A stretch of 64,000 nucleotides of DNA from Nitrincola lacisaponensis (lineage in GTDB: Bacteria > Pseudomonadota > Gammaproteobacteria > Pseudomonadales > Balneatricaceae): assembly GCF_000691225.1 (NCBI RefSeq), contig NZ_JMSZ01000010.1, forward strand, positions 1 through 64,000, given 5' to 3'. The position numbers and the translations under genes are program-made. Below the pieces are notes generated by a model. That model did not search any database and was not told where the DNA came from. It saw nothing but the letters and a program-made list of their open reading frames with translations. Positions 7,935-18,288 of the stretch are shown here, piece after piece. How positions within the stretch are numbered: position 1 is the first letter of the stretch; the number at the start of each line of letters is the position of its first letter.

Positions 7935-8888
7935 TCAGCGTAACCTTGGATTCAGAGCATCGCGCAACCAGTCGCCTAGCAGGTTGACTGACAACGCCAG
8001 GATCAAAAGCGTGATGCCGGGAAAGAGTGTAATCCACCACTCACCAGAAAACAGGAATTCGTTACCTACCCGAATCAGGGTGCCAAGACTGGGTTGGGTC
8101 GCCGGTACCCCGACGCCAAGAAATGACAGGGTGGATTCCAGAATAATGGCCAGTGCGAGGCCGATGGTGCCGATGACCAGTACGGGTCCCATCACATTTG
8201 GCAGGATATGCCGTGCCAGAATGCGGATGGAGGACACACCAAATAATCGGGCTGCCTGAACATACTCCTTGTTTTTCTCAGCCAGCGTGGAGCTTCTGAC
8301 GGTGCGGGCATATTGCACCCAGTCACTCAATCCGATCGACAGAATGAGCACATAGATAGCCGCTTGCTCCTGCATTTCACTGGGGATCAGGCTTTTGGTG
8401 ATACCAAAAATCAGCAGTGCGACCAGAATCGCCGGAAAGCTCAGCTGAACATCGGCAATACGCATAATCAGGGTGTCGACCCAGCCACCTTTATAGCCTG
8501 CGATCAGCCCCAGGGTGATCCCCAGAATCGCGGCAAAAGCGACGGCTGCGAAACCGACCAGTAGTGAAATGCGCGCACCATAGAGAATGGCCGAAAAAAT
8601 GTCACGCCCCTGGCTGTCGGTGCCCATCCAGTAAAGGTTGCCGGTAAAGGCATTTGGTTGCATGGGCGGTGTGAAGCCATCCATCAGGTTCAGCGTTGAG
8701 GGATCAAAGGGGGTGTGGGGTGCGATCCAGGGTGCCAGCGCTGCGGCGAGAATGATGACAAGTGTCAGAATGGCCGACAAAATAATGATCGGACGACGGC
8801 TGAAGTCATAGAACAGATCACTGTCCAGAATACGGCGCACCAGGCCATCATTCGTTGGCGGTGTAGAAGGTGTGGTTTGATCAGTCAT
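7935..8888 (-). CDS. Peptide ABC importer permease (DppC/OppC type)
   Basis: 317 residues, inner-membrane permease. N-terminal OppC_N-type segment with one helix (about 35-55), then the BPD transport domain with the EAA loop region near EYVQAARLFGVSSIRILARHILPN, which contacts the ATPase. The TDSQGRDIFSAILYGARISL stretch is typical of DppC. I prefer the ATG at 8888; a GTG two codons upstream (8894) is also possible. The gap to dppB is 27 nt and to the next ATPase gene 1 nt. Confidence 0.9.
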   Translation of the reverse strand: MTDQTTPSTPPTNDGLVRRILDSDLFYDFSRRPIIILSAILTLVIILAAALAPWIAPHTPFDPSTLNLMDGFTPPMQPNAFTGNLYWMGTDSQGRDIFSAILYGARISLLVGFAAVAFAAILGITLGLIAGYKGGWVDTLIMRIADVQLSFPAILVALLIFGITKSLIPSEMQEQAAIYVLILSIGLSDWVQYARTVRSSTLAEKNKEYVQAARLFGVSSIRILARHILPNVMGPVLVIGTIGLALAIILESTLSFLGVGVPATQPSLGTLIRVGNEFLFSGEWWITLFPGITLLILALSVNLLGDWLRDALNPRLR

Positions 8889-8915
8889 ATCCACTTACTC
8901 ATATAAACTACAGTA

Positions 8916-9902
8916 TCAGCGTCCTGCGCTGCGTTTCACGACTCTGAGACGAGGGTCTACCGCAAAATAGAGCAGGTCCACGATCAGGTTGATCACCACA
9001 AATACCAGTGCAATCAACAGCAGGTATGCCGACATGAACGGAATATCGACAAAGCGGATAGCATTGATAAACAGCAGACCTACACCTGGCCACTGAAAGA
9101 CAGTCTCAGTGATAATTGCAAAGGCAATAATCGAGCCGAGCTGCAGTCCGGCAATGGTGATGACCGGCAACAGGGTGTTTTTCAGTGCATGGCGAAAGTG
9201 AATGGAGCGCTGTTTGATGCCGCGTGCGCGTGCAAATTTGATGTAATCAGTACGCAGGACTTCCAGCATTTCTGCGCGCACAAGGCGCATCAGCAGTGTT
9301 AACTGAAACAGCCCGAGCGTGATTGCTGGCAGAATCAGGGATTTCCAGCCGGAAACTGTCAGCAGGCCGGTGCTCCAGTTTTCAGTAATCTGTACGGTTT
9401 CACCTCGCCCAAATGAAGGCAGCCATTGCAGCTCCACTGAAAAAACATAGATCAGCAGGATACCAATCAGGAACGTAGGTAATGAAACACCAATCAGGGA
9501 AGAGGACATAATGAAGTGGCTCAGCCATCCATCGCGGCGCAGTGCTGTATATACACCAAGTGCTATCCCCAGACTGATCGCCAGTACACCGGATACCAGT
9601 GCCAGCTCCAGCGTGGCAGGCAGGCGTTCAGCAATTACCTCGGACACCGGACGTGCCATACGATAGGAGATGCCAAATTCCCCTTTAACGGCATTACCGA
9701 CAAAACGGAAAAACTGTATCGGTATTGGATCGTTTAATCCCAGGCGCTCACGCAGCTCGGCACGATCCTGTTGGCTGGCTTCCTGGCCTACCATGTTGTT
9801 GATGGGGTCGCCGACAAACTGGAACAGGCTGAAAGAGATGAAGGCAACCACCAACATCACGATAACCGCCTGGATCAGGCGGCGAATTAACATTGCGATC
9901 AT
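8916..9902 (-). CDS. Peptide ABC importer permease (DppB/OppB type)
   Basis: 328 residues with about six predicted membrane helices. N terminus LIRRLIQAVIVMLVVAFISF, the GQEASQQDRAELRERLGLNDP segment and the EAA loop DYIKFARARGIKQRSIHFRH are those of DppB-like permeases. It pairs with the DppC-like protein to form the channel. The start may be the ATG at 9902 or the one at 9893; GAAGAG lies 11 nt before the first. A strong hairpin lies between this gene and the binding-protein gene upstream, so permease levels may be set below those of the binding protein. Confidence 0.9.
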   Translation of the reverse strand: MIAMLIRRLIQAVIVMLVVAFISFSLFQFVGDPINNMVGQEASQQDRAELRERLGLNDPIPIQFFRFVGNAVKGEFGISYRMARPVSEVIAERLPATLELALVSGVLAISLGIALGVYTALRRDGWLSHFIMSSSLIGVSLPTFLIGILLIYVFSVELQWLPSFGRGETVQITENWSTGLLTVSGWKSLILPAITLGLFQLTLLMRLVRAEMLEVLRTDYIKFARARGIKQRSIHFRHALKNTLLPVITIAGLQLGSIIAFAIITETVFQWPGVGLLFINAIRFVDIPFMSAYLLLIALVFVVINLIVDLLYFAVDPRLRVVKRSAGR

Positions 9903-9930
9903 AATGTAATGCTCTTCTGAAATAACAGAG

Positions 9931-9960
9931 CTTCCCCTTGGTCGCTATACCAAGGGGAAG
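9931..9960 (-). promoter_or_regulatory. Intercistronic hairpin after the binding-protein gene
   Basis: CTTCCCCTTGG (9931-9941) and CCAAGGGGAAG (9950-9960) form a perfect 11-bp stem with an 8-nt loop, in the 67-nt gap between the binding-protein stop and the first permease. On the minus strand it is followed by CTCTGTTATTT, a poor U tract, so it more likely protects the upstream mRNA or attenuates read-through than ends transcription. Confidence 0.75.
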
Positions 9961-9969
9961 GTGTCAGTA

Positions 9970-11553
9970 TTATTTAAATTTCAGGTATTTGAGCATCGGT
10001 TGGTTCTGGGACTGTACCGCAAAATCGATATCCTGACGGACGGCCCAGTTGAGTACCTGATGATGGACCGGCAGGTAGACGATTTCATCCTGCACAATTT
10101 CCCAGGCACGGGCGATTTTGGCATTACGTTCGGTCAGGTCAGTTTCGGTTGGCAAGGCACGTGACAGGCTGTCAAACTCGGCATTGGACCAGCCGGTGAA
10201 GTTCCAGGCACCGGTATCCGGTGTTTTGGTTTCCAGCAGGAAGTCAAACACATAATGAGAGTCCAGTGGTGGTACTGCCCAGCCCAGGATGTAGAAGTCC
10301 AGTTCACCCTGCTGCAGTTCAGCGAAGTGAATACTGTTGGCGCGTGCATCCAGGCGTACATTGATACCGACCTGACCCAGCATGCCGGTTACAGCCTGAC
10401 AGATCGCTTCATCATTTACATAGCGGTCATTGGTACAGGTCAGGGTGACATTAAAGCCATCCGGATAACCGGCTTCAGTCAGTAATGCCTTGGCGCGATT
10501 GACATCGGTTGCAGGTACCGTATCCAGCTCAGCGGTATAGCCGTTGACGAATGAGGGTGCAATCATGCCCGCTGGAACTGACTGCCCGCGCATCACCACC
10601 TGTTGAATCGCCTGGCGGTTGATGGCGATATTCATCGCTTCACGAACACGCTTGTCGGCAAAGGGGTTTTTACCCTTGATGTTGGAGGTGCGCAGCTCTT
10701 CCCGGCCCTGATCCATACCAAAGAAAATGGTACGGTTTTCTGGTCCGGACAGCATGGTGATATTGTTTGATCCACTCAGTCGGTTAATGTCCTGAACGGG
10801 CACATCCTGAAGGAAATCAATTTCACCTGACAGCATTGCCGCAGCGCGTGTGGCAGCTGACTGGATCGGTGTCAGCACAACACGGCTGATTTCCATGGGG
10901 AACTGCTCTTTACCCCAGTACTCATCATTACGAACCATCTCGGTGCGCACATCAGGGTCGCGGCTGACCAGGCGGAAAGGTCCTGTACCATTGGCGTTAC
11001 GTACGGCGAAATTCTCTTCACCGGCAGAGTAGTCCTGTGGCGTAGTTACATTATTCGCTTCGGCCCATGCCTTGCTCATGATAAACAGGTTGGTGAGATT
11101 GTTGGGCAGCAGCGGAGTCGGTCCATTGGTTTCAATATGTACGGTCAGCGGATCTACTGCCCGGACCTCGACGACTGAACTGATCAGGGTGCGCATATCC
11201 GAGTTTGGATGCTGTGCACGCTGGAATGAAAAGACCACGTCCTCAGCCGTGAAAGGGCTGCCGTCATGGAAGGTCACGCCTTCACGCAGTTTGAACTCCC
11301 AGACATTTGGATTGTCGGTTACTTCCCAGGAAGTGGCCAGTCCCGGCTGCATTTCTGAATCCAGATCCAGGTAAATAAGCGGGTTATAAATCTGATGCGC
11401 GACAGCATGTGTCTGACCATGGTTCTGAGAGTGTGGATCAAACGTCAGAGAGTCTCCGGCACTGGCCCAGCGAAGCGTTTGGGCGCTGGCGCCTGTGATC
11501 ATAAGCATGGATAACGCTGTTCCGAGTGTGACAGCACGAAGCATTTTATTCAT
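9970..11553 (-). CDS. Periplasmic substrate-binding protein, SBP family 5 (DppA/OppA-like)
   Basis: 527 residues. Signal peptide of about 24 residues ending ITGASA before Q. The mature protein has the family-5 blocks YNPLIYLD, PGLATSWEVTD, FKLREGVTFHDGSPFTAEDVVFSF and NGTGPFRLV. It captures a peptide or similar solute for the four downstream transport genes. GAGGAA sits 5 nt before the ATG. The true ligand cannot be read from sequence: peptides, glutathione, nickel chelates and opines are all carried by this family. First gene of the operon, divergent from gmk across 193 bp. Confidence 0.9.
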   Translation of the reverse strand: MNKMLRAVTLGTALSMLMITGASAQTLRWASAGDSLTFDPHSQNHGQTHAVAHQIYNPLIYLDLDSEMQPGLATSWEVTDNPNVWEFKLREGVTFHDGSPFTAEDVVFSFQRAQHPNSDMRTLISSVVEVRAVDPLTVHIETNGPTPLLPNNLTNLFIMSKAWAEANNVTTPQDYSAGEENFAVRNANGTGPFRLVSRDPDVRTEMVRNDEYWGKEQFPMEISRVVLTPIQSAATRAAAMLSGEIDFLQDVPVQDINRLSGSNNITMLSGPENRTIFFGMDQGREELRTSNIKGKNPFADKRVREAMNIAINRQAIQQVVMRGQSVPAGMIAPSFVNGYTAELDTVPATDVNRAKALLTEAGYPDGFNVTLTCTNDRYVNDEAICQAVTGMLGQVGINVRLDARANSIHFAELQQGELDFYILGWAVPPLDSHYVFDFLLETKTPDTGAWNFTGWSNAEFDSLSRALPTETDLTERNAKIARAWEIVQDEIVYLPVHHQVLNWAVRQDIDFAVQSQNQPMLKYLKFK

Positions 11554-11686
11554 GTGGGTTCCTCATGAAATGATAATATCCTGAGTGCGCGGTTGGGTTC
11601 CCGGGCAGTTTTTTGTTTTTGTTCAAACAGCTTATAAGCGTAGCTTCAGATCAGATGTTTATCTAGTATGATGTCTGAACTGATAA

Positions 11687-12364
<678 letters not shown>

Positions 12365-12419
12365 AACTGATCATTTCGTAAACTATTGCATCTTTTTTGC
12401 CCCGAATTCTGAGGTTGGT

Positions 12420-12632
12420 ATGGCCCGAGTAACTGTAGAAGACTGTCTTGATAATCTGGAAAATCGTTTTGAGCTGGTAATGGTGGCTTCAAAGCGTGCG
12501 CGTCAGCTGGCTGTAGGTGGCAAAGATGCCAAGGTTGAGTGGGAAAATGACAAGCCGACAGTGGTTGCGTTGCGTGAAATCAGTGCGGGTCTGATTGACC
12601 GTTCTGTGCTTGAAGATGCCGAAGAGTTCTGA
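12420..12632 (+). CDS. rpoZ: RNA polymerase omega subunit
   Basis: 70 residues, beginning [20 protein letters not shown], which matches the conserved omega N terminus including the MAR start. Omega helps assemble the beta' subunit and forms part of a ppGpp site on RNA polymerase. GAGG lies about 5 nt before the ATG at 12420; the longer in-frame reading from 12333 overlaps gmk and is not needed. E. coli omega is 91 residues, so the C-terminal tail is short here. Confidence 0.94.
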   Translation: MARVTVEDCLDNLENRFELVMVASKRARQLAVGGKDAKVEWENDKPTVVALREISAGLIDRSVLEDAEEF

Positions 12633-12716
12633 TTCTTCCAATTCTCCCTCTGATGCGGCATCATCACTGACAGGGCGGTGGTTTTATTGAAAGACACCGT
12701 CCATACAGGAGGGGTG

Positions 12717-14831
12717 ATGCCGACCATTGATGATCTTTCTCAGCGTTTAACAGAGTATCTTGATCCGGAGCAGATTAATCTGGTCCGGCGAGCCTACTTT
12801 TACGCTGAGCAAGCCCATGACGGCCAGCGACGCAAAAGCGGTGAACCCTATGTGACGCACCCGCTGGCGGTAGCCTCAATTCTGGCCAATATGCACATGG
12901 ATCATCCCAGCCTGATCTCGGCCATGTTGCATGATGTTATTGAAGATACGGATATTTGCTATCAAGGGATAGCCGAACAGTTTGGTCAATCTGTTGCCGA
13001 TATAGTCGATGGTGTTTCCAAGCTGACCCATCTGGAGTTTGAGACCCGCGCGGAAGCACAGGCGGAAAATTTTCAGAAAATGGTGCTGGCAATGGCGGAG
13101 GATATCCGCGTCATCATCGTCAAATTGTCTGACCGGTTGCATAACATGCGCACACTGGGTGCCATGCCACCGGAAAAACAGCGCCGTATCGCACGTGAAA
13201 CTCTGGATATCTATTCGCCTGTGGCGGCCCGTCTGGGTATGCGAGATCTGCAGGTCGAGCTTGAAGATCTGGCCTTTCAGGCCTATCACCCGATGCGGGC
13301 GAAATATATCCGCCGAGCCGTGGTCAAGGCCCGGGGGCAGCGCAAGGACGTCATCAGCAGTATCGAGAAAGCGATTGATGGCCGCTTGAAGATGGAAGGT
13401 CTGAAGGGCTCCGTCACCGGGCGTGAAAAGCATCTGTACAGCATCTATAAAAAGATGAAAACCCAGCGTAAGGCCTTTGTCGACATCATGGATGTGTTTG
13501 CCTTCCGCATTGTCACGGAAACAGTCGATGACTGCTACCGTATCCTGGGTGCGGTACACAATCTCTACAAGCCGGTTCCAGGGCGTTTCAAGGATTATAT
13601 CGCGATACCTAAAGCCAATGGTTATCAGTCACTCCATACCGATCTGTTTGGAGCCAAGGACATCACCATTGAAGTGCAGATTCGTACGCATGAAATGGAT
13701 GCTGTCGCCAGTCAGGGGATCGCCGAGCACAGTCATTACAAGATGTATGGTGATTCCGACAGCGCCGTCGGTTCCTATAACCGCGCCCGCAAGTGGGTGA
13801 AAGGCCTGCTGGAAATGCAGGAGCGGGCCGGTGACTCCATGGAGTTTATCGAGCATGTCAAAAAAGACCTGTTCCCGGATGAAGTCTATGTGTTCACGCC
13901 CAAAGGGCGTATCCTGGAATTGCCGAAAGGCGCAACCCCTGTCGACTTTGCCTATGCTGTTCACACAGATGTGGGTAACTCTTGTGTTTCCTGTCGTATA
14001 GACCGACGTCTGGCACCGCTGTCGCAACCTCTGGAAAGTGGGCAGACGGTCGAAATTATTACCACACCAAGAGCTCAGCCAAATATGGCCTGGCTTAACT
14101 TTGTTGTCACCGGAAAAGCGCGTTCCAGTATTCGGCATTTCCTGAAAAACCAGCAGCGTCACGAATCCATCGAGCTGGGGCGGCGCTTGCTGAACCAGTT
14201 CCTGAGCAATTATGGTACTTCGCTTGAGCATGTCGATGCGGACAAGCTGATGGGTGTGTTGCGTGAAGCGGAATTGAGTTCACTGCAGGACCTGCTGGAA
14301 GATATCGGCATGGGTAATCGCATGGCCTACGTGGTAGCTCGACGCCTGAAGCCGGATACTGTGGAAGAGGACACGCCGCAGCGTACCAAGGGTAAGCCGA
14401 TCGCCATTAAGGGTGTAGAAGGTGTGGTATTGCAATATGCCCGTTGTTGTCACCCGATACCGGGAGATGCGATTGTAGGCTATCTCAGTGCAGGCAAAGG
14501 CATGGTGGTACATCGTACAGATTGCGGCAATCTGGGTACGTTGAAAGATGATCCTGAGCGCTGTATCTACCTGGAGTGGTCAGGTAGCGAAACCGAGGAG
14601 TACCCGGTGACGCTGATGCTGGAGGTAGAGTCTCAGCGTGGCATTATCGCCAACCTGGCATCTGCTGTGACCGAAGCTGGCGCGAATCTGTTGAAGATCG
14701 ACAGCGGTGAGCATGAAGGACAGATATACAAGGTCCAGATGGATTTGGCCGTCAATAATCGTGTCCACCTGGCAGCAGTAATCAAGAAGCTCAGACGTCT
14801 GCGCGCGGTGCTGAAAATTATCCGTCCTTAG
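12717..14831 (+). CDS. spoT: Bifunctional (p)ppGpp synthetase/hydrolase SpoT
   Basis: 704 residues (E. coli SpoT 702). Order: HD hydrolase about 20-190 with the LHDVIEDT metal site (HD at 72-73), synthetase about 230-360 with RFKDYIAIPKANGYQSLHT, TGS about 390-450, zinc-finger-like CCHPIPGD region about 575-595, and a C-terminal ACT domain about 630-704. The RxKD motif (RFKD) in the synthetase is that of bifunctional Rel/SpoT enzymes rather than RelA (ExDD). A strong AGGAGGGG precedes the ATG at 12717. Lies 84 nt after rpoZ in the same operon. Confidence 0.96.
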   Translation: MPTIDDLSQRLTEYLDPEQINLVRRAYFYAEQAHDGQRRKSGEPYVTHPLAVASILANMHMDHPSLISAMLHDVIEDTDICYQGIAEQFGQSVADIVDGVSKLTHLEFETRAEAQAENFQKMVLAMAEDIRVIIVKLSDRLHNMRTLGAMPPEKQRRIARETLDIYSPVAARLGMRDLQVELEDLAFQAYHPMRAKYIRRAVVKARGQRKDVISSIEKAIDGRLKMEGLKGSVTGREKHLYSIYKKMKTQRKAFVDIMDVFAFRIVTETVDDCYRILGAVHNLYKPVPGRFKDYIAIPKANGYQSLHTDLFGAKDITIEVQIRTHEMDAVASQGIAEHSHYKMYGDSDSAVGSYNRARKWVKGLLEMQERAGDSMEFIEHVKKDLFPDEVYVFTPKGRILELPKGATPVDFAYAVHTDVGNSCVSCRIDRRLAPLSQPLESGQTVEIITTPRAQPNMAWLNFVVTGKARSSIRHFLKNQQRHESIELGRRLLNQFLSNYGTSLEHVDADKLMGVLREAELSSLQDLLEDIGMGNRMAYVVARRLKPDTVEEDTPQRTKGKPIAIKGVEGVVLQYARCCHPIPGDAIVGYLSAGKGMVVHRTDCGNLGTLKDDPERCIYLEWSGSETEEYPVTLMLEVESQRGIIANLASAVTEAGANLLKIDSGEHEGQIYKVQMDLAVNNRVHLAAVIKKLRRLRAVLKIIRP

Positions 14832-14840
14832 TGTTACAGG

Positions 14841-14866
14841 TCAGGATTGTGGTCTCAATATCCTGA
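14841..14866 (+). terminator. Weak hairpin after spoT
   Basis: TCAGGAT (14841-14847) and ATCCTGA (14860-14866) can pair as a 7-bp stem with a 12-nt loop. Only TATTGTT follows, so termination is uncertain. Confidence 0.3.
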
Positions 14867-14995
14867 TATTGTTGCCATGGACAGGGCCTCTTCTGAGTGC
14901 TGAATCGACTCGGGATTGAATGGTTTGGTTTTGTCCAGCTTCTGTTACACTAACTTTAAGAATAAACAGGTTATTACAACACGAGGGGTAGTAAA

Positions 14996-16315
14996 TTGTC
15001 TGTCGGTGCGAGACCTTTGGGTCATGTGGAACAACATGTGGTCAGGATAGCTCTGGTGCACGATAAGCAGGGAAAGGCTTTGGTTCTCTTGCCTGCACAC
15101 GCACTGCTCAACCTGGCTTCCTTGTGGCGTTTAACCGGGCGTCAGTTGCAGCCGGTCAGCTGCCAAGATGCACGTCGCTTCTTCACTCAGGATGGGCTGA
15201 AAACCCCCTGGGGGCAGCAGCAACTGCTGGAAATGCCGCTGGTGATCGACAGTGCCGTTGACCTGAAGCATAAAAATGAACTCTGGGAACCCTTCACCGG
15301 TTTGCGTTTTCGTGTGCGTGACGAATGGCTGAAAAAAGCCGAGTACCACGGACCTTTGGGGCTCACTTCTGAGCTGATTCGTGAACACACGCCGCAGCAA
15401 TCAGATGTCGAAGCCATTACCCGGGCGCTGGAGCATTTTTCAGCCTTGCGGGTACGTCAGCGTCTGGAAGATACGCTCAGTCTACCGGGTTTCAGCCAGA
15501 CAACGCGTAAACTGATCATGTTGCGCAGTGATCCTGATGGAAATATCGATGACCTGCTCAAAGTGATCAAACTGGATGCGCCCGTCTGTGCGCAAGTGAT
15601 GAGTTGGGCGGCCTCTCCCTACTATGCTGCGCCTGGTAAGGTGGAGTCGATCGAAGATGCCGTGATTCGTGTACTCGGGTTTGATCTGGTGATTAATCTG
15701 GCGCTGGGTGTTGCAATGGGGCGTATCATGAGCCTGCCTGAAAATATGGTACGCGGCGGAACACCTTTCTGGTTGCAGTCAGTTGCGTTGGCGGTGTTTG
15801 CAGATCACCTTGCCCGCCTGGTGCAGAGTGAGCAACGACCCAAGCCTGGCCTGGTCTATTTGTCCGGCCTGTTACATAACTTTGGTTATCTGCTGCTCGC
15901 CCATCTGTTCCCGGCACAGTTTTCGACCCTGTCACGTTACATAGAGGCCAACCCTCATCTGCCCTGTACTCTGGTTGAACAACAGGTGCTGAGGTTGACA
16001 CGTGAACAGGTCGGCGCCTGGTTGCTGGAAAACTGGGATTTACCTGCTGAGGTTTGTGTCGCGGTTCGGCGTCAGCATGAACCTGGTTACACCGGCATGC
16101 ATGCCGAGTATGCACAGCTGATTCACATTGCCAGCCGGATTCTGCGTGAACTGGGTTACAGTGATGGTCCGGTTGAGCCTGTTTCTGCCAGTGAATTACT
16201 GCGTATCGGTTTAACCCCTGAACTGAAGGAGCTGGCCGTGGAGTCTTTCCTGAATAATCAGGAGCAGCTGCGTGAGTTGGCACATCTTTTTGCTCAGGGG
16301 CATGAGGAGAGCTGA
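14996..16315 (+). CDS. YbaK-like (aminoacyl-tRNA deacylase-type) and HDOD fusion protein
   Basis: 439 residues. Residues about 5-125 resemble the YbaK/ProX editing fold (DKQGKALVLLPAHALLNLASL, then FTQDGLKTPWG and MPLVIDSAVDL), but with no obvious catalytic lysine context, so activity is doubtful. Residues about 155-350 form an HDOD domain (LPGFSQTTRKLIMLRSDPDGNIDDLLKVIKLD), a metal-less HD relative used as a signalling scaffold. Proteins with this layout are found in related gammaproteobacteria. The start is a TTG with GAGGGG about 7 nt upstream. It follows spoT on the same strand after 164 nt; whether it is cotranscribed is open. Stop is 25 nt from the convergent yheS stop. Confidence 0.75.
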   Translation: MSVGARPLGHVEQHVVRIALVHDKQGKALVLLPAHALLNLASLWRLTGRQLQPVSCQDARRFFTQDGLKTPWGQQQLLEMPLVIDSAVDLKHKNELWEPFTGLRFRVRDEWLKKAEYHGPLGLTSELIREHTPQQSDVEAITRALEHFSALRVRQRLEDTLSLPGFSQTTRKLIMLRSDPDGNIDDLLKVIKLDAPVCAQVMSWAASPYYAAPGKVESIEDAVIRVLGFDLVINLALGVAMGRIMSLPENMVRGGTPFWLQSVALAVFADHLARLVQSEQRPKPGLVYLSGLLHNFGYLLLAHLFPAQFSTLSRYIEANPHLPCTLVEQQVLRLTREQVGAWLLENWDLPAEVCVAVRRQHEPGYTGMHAEYAQLIHIASRILRELGYSDGPVEPVSASELLRIGLTPELKELAVESFLNNQEQLRELAHLFAQGHEES

Positions 16316-16340
16316 AGCGCCTTTGGGTTTTCAGCTTTGA

Positions 16341-18269
16341 TTAGGCGGGATCGCCGAGTTCGGCTTCCCGTGCTTCCAGGGTTTCCAGTTGCTCCATCCA
16401 GTCCAGCTCATGCTGCTCCAGTGACTGTTTCAGCTGGACCTGCTGCTGCAAGAGCTGCTTGAGCTGATCTTTTTGTTCAGGCAAGTAGAGGTCAGCATCG
16501 GCCAGTTGTTGTTCCAGTGCTGCGAGTTGCTGGCTGATGGCGGCCACTTGCTGTTCCAGCTTTTCGACGCGCTGGCGCAAGGGGCGTAATGCCGCACGCT
16601 GCTCAGCCTGAAGGCGTTTAAGTTCCTTGCGCTCGCTGGCATTCAGTGAACGCTCACTAGCCGGGCGTTCATCAGTTTGAAGGGAGCCAGCTTGCTGACG
16701 GCGGTACTGTCCCAGCCACAGTTGGTAATCATCCAGGTCTCCATCAAAGGGACGCACTTCACCGTCTGCGACCAGTAAAAAACTGTCGACCGTATTGCGT
16801 AGCAGGTGTCGGTCATGCGAGACCAGAATCAGTGTCCCCTCAAAGCCCTGTAATGCCAGCGTAAGCGCATGGCAGACTTCAAGGTCCAGGTGGTTGGTAG
16901 GCTCATCCATCAATAACAGGTTGGGGCGTTGCCAGGCAATCAGTGCGAGTGCGACCCGGGCCTTCTCGCCACCGGAGAAACGCTCTACCGGCGTCAGTGC
17001 CTTGTCACCTACAAAATCGAAACTGCCGAGGAAGTCCCGGATGGACTGGTCAGTTGCCTTGGGACTCAGTCGCTGCAGGTGCAGAAATGGAGAGGCTGCA
17101 GGATCCAGCGCTTCCAGCTGATGCTGTGCAAAGTAACCGATACGCAAATGCTCGCCACAGACGCGTTCTCCCGACAACGGCTGTAAATCACCGGTCAGGG
17201 TTTTGATCAGTGTTGATTTTCCTGCACCATTCGGGCCCAGGAGACCAATACGCTCGCCAGGAGTGAGTGTCAGGGACAGGGTGTTCAGGATTGAGGTGTT
17301 GGCATAGCCCAGCGCCGTATGTTGCAGTGACAGAAGGGGTGTTGATGTCTTGTCACTGTTCGGAAATATAAAACTGAACGGGCTGTCGATATGGGCGGGA
17401 GAGAGCTGTTCCATGCGCTCCAGCTCTTTCAGTCGACTTTGTGCCTGTTTGGCCTTGCTGGCTTTGGCGCGAAAACGGCGAACAAAATTCTCGATCTGAT
17501 GAATGCGTTCCTGCTGTTTTTCATACGCCGCTTGCTGTTGTGACAGGCGCTCGGATTTGGCGCGCTCAAAGGCGGTGTAGTTGCCTTTGTAAAGGGTCAG
17601 CTGTTGTGCTGACATATGCACGACATGACCCACAACATTATCGAGAAAATCACGGTCATGGGAGATGAGTAACAGGGTGCCCTGATAGCTCTTTAACCAC
17701 TGCTCCAGCCAGAGTGTCGCGTCCAGATCCAGGTGGTTGGTAGGTTCGTCCAGTAACAGAATGTCGGACCGGCACATCAGTGCCCGTGCAAGATTCAAAC
17801 GAATACGCCAACCACCGGAAAAAGCAGCCACCGGTTTTTCTGCATCGCCGGGCTTGAACCCCAGCCCGTTCAGCAATTGATGAGCACGTGCTTCAGCACG
17901 GTAGCCATCAATACGTTCCAGTTCGGCATGCAGCTCGCCTGCGCGTGCCGGGTTGTGACTGGCTTCAGCCTCGGTCAGTTGTGCCTGGATTTCCCGCAGT
18001 TCCTGATCACCATCCAGCAGGAACGCCAATGCCACCTGTGAAGTAGCGGCCACTTCCTGTGCCATGTGCGACAGAATGGCAGATTCGGATAGCCGAAGCT
18101 CGCCGGTATCCGGTTGCAGCTGGCGCAGTAACAGCTGGAACAGGCTGGATTTGCCCACGCCATTGCTACCGATAATACCAACCTTCCAGCCAGGGTGCAG
18201 GGTCAGGTTGGCATGATCTAGTAGTCGGGTGGTGCCGCGTTGTATGCTAAGGTCAGTGATCTGAATCAT
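16341..18269 (-). CDS. yheS: ABC-F family ATPase, YheS type
   Basis: 642 residues with two ATPase domains and no membrane segment. Two Walker A motifs (GSNGVGKSS near 35 and GPNGAGKST near 345), two signatures (FSGGWRIRLNLA and FSGGEKARVALA) and two LLLDEPTNHLDL / LLMDEPTNHLDL Walker B motifs. The linker carries the RFRAKASKAKQAQSR arm, and a charged coiled-coil tail runs about 540-640. Near-perfect colinearity with E. coli YheS (637). ABC-F proteins act on ribosomes at the E site. No Shine-Dalgarno precedes the ATG; the likely -10 places the start at or next to +1, so the mRNA may be leaderless. Confidence 0.95.
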   Translation of the reverse strand: MIQITDLSIQRGTTRLLDHANLTLHPGWKVGIIGSNGVGKSSLFQLLLRQLQPDTGELRLSESAILSHMAQEVAATSQVALAFLLDGDQELREIQAQLTEAEASHNPARAGELHAELERIDGYRAEARAHQLLNGLGFKPGDAEKPVAAFSGGWRIRLNLARALMCRSDILLLDEPTNHLDLDATLWLEQWLKSYQGTLLLISHDRDFLDNVVGHVVHMSAQQLTLYKGNYTAFERAKSERLSQQQAAYEKQQERIHQIENFVRRFRAKASKAKQAQSRLKELERMEQLSPAHIDSPFSFIFPNSDKTSTPLLSLQHTALGYANTSILNTLSLTLTPGERIGLLGPNGAGKSTLIKTLTGDLQPLSGERVCGEHLRIGYFAQHQLEALDPAASPFLHLQRLSPKATDQSIRDFLGSFDFVGDKALTPVERFSGGEKARVALALIAWQRPNLLLMDEPTNHLDLEVCHALTLALQGFEGTLILVSHDRHLLRNTVDSFLLVADGEVRPFDGDLDDYQLWLGQYRRQQAGSLQTDERPASERSLNASERKELKRLQAEQRAALRPLRQRVEKLEQQVAAISQQLAALEQQLADADLYLPEQKDQLKQLLQQQVQLKQSLEQHELDWMEQLETLEAREAELGDPA

Positions 18270-18275
18270 GGCGGG

Positions 18276-18284
18276 ATTTTAGCA
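18276..18284 (-). promoter_or_regulatory. Extended -10 promoter of yheS
   Basis: On the minus strand the sequence reads TGCTAAAAT, an extended -10 (TGn plus TAAAAT, five of six). TTGTCC lies 15 bp further up as a short-spaced -35. Six bases separate the -10 from the yheS ATG. Confidence 0.55.
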
Positions 18285-18288
18285 CAGA

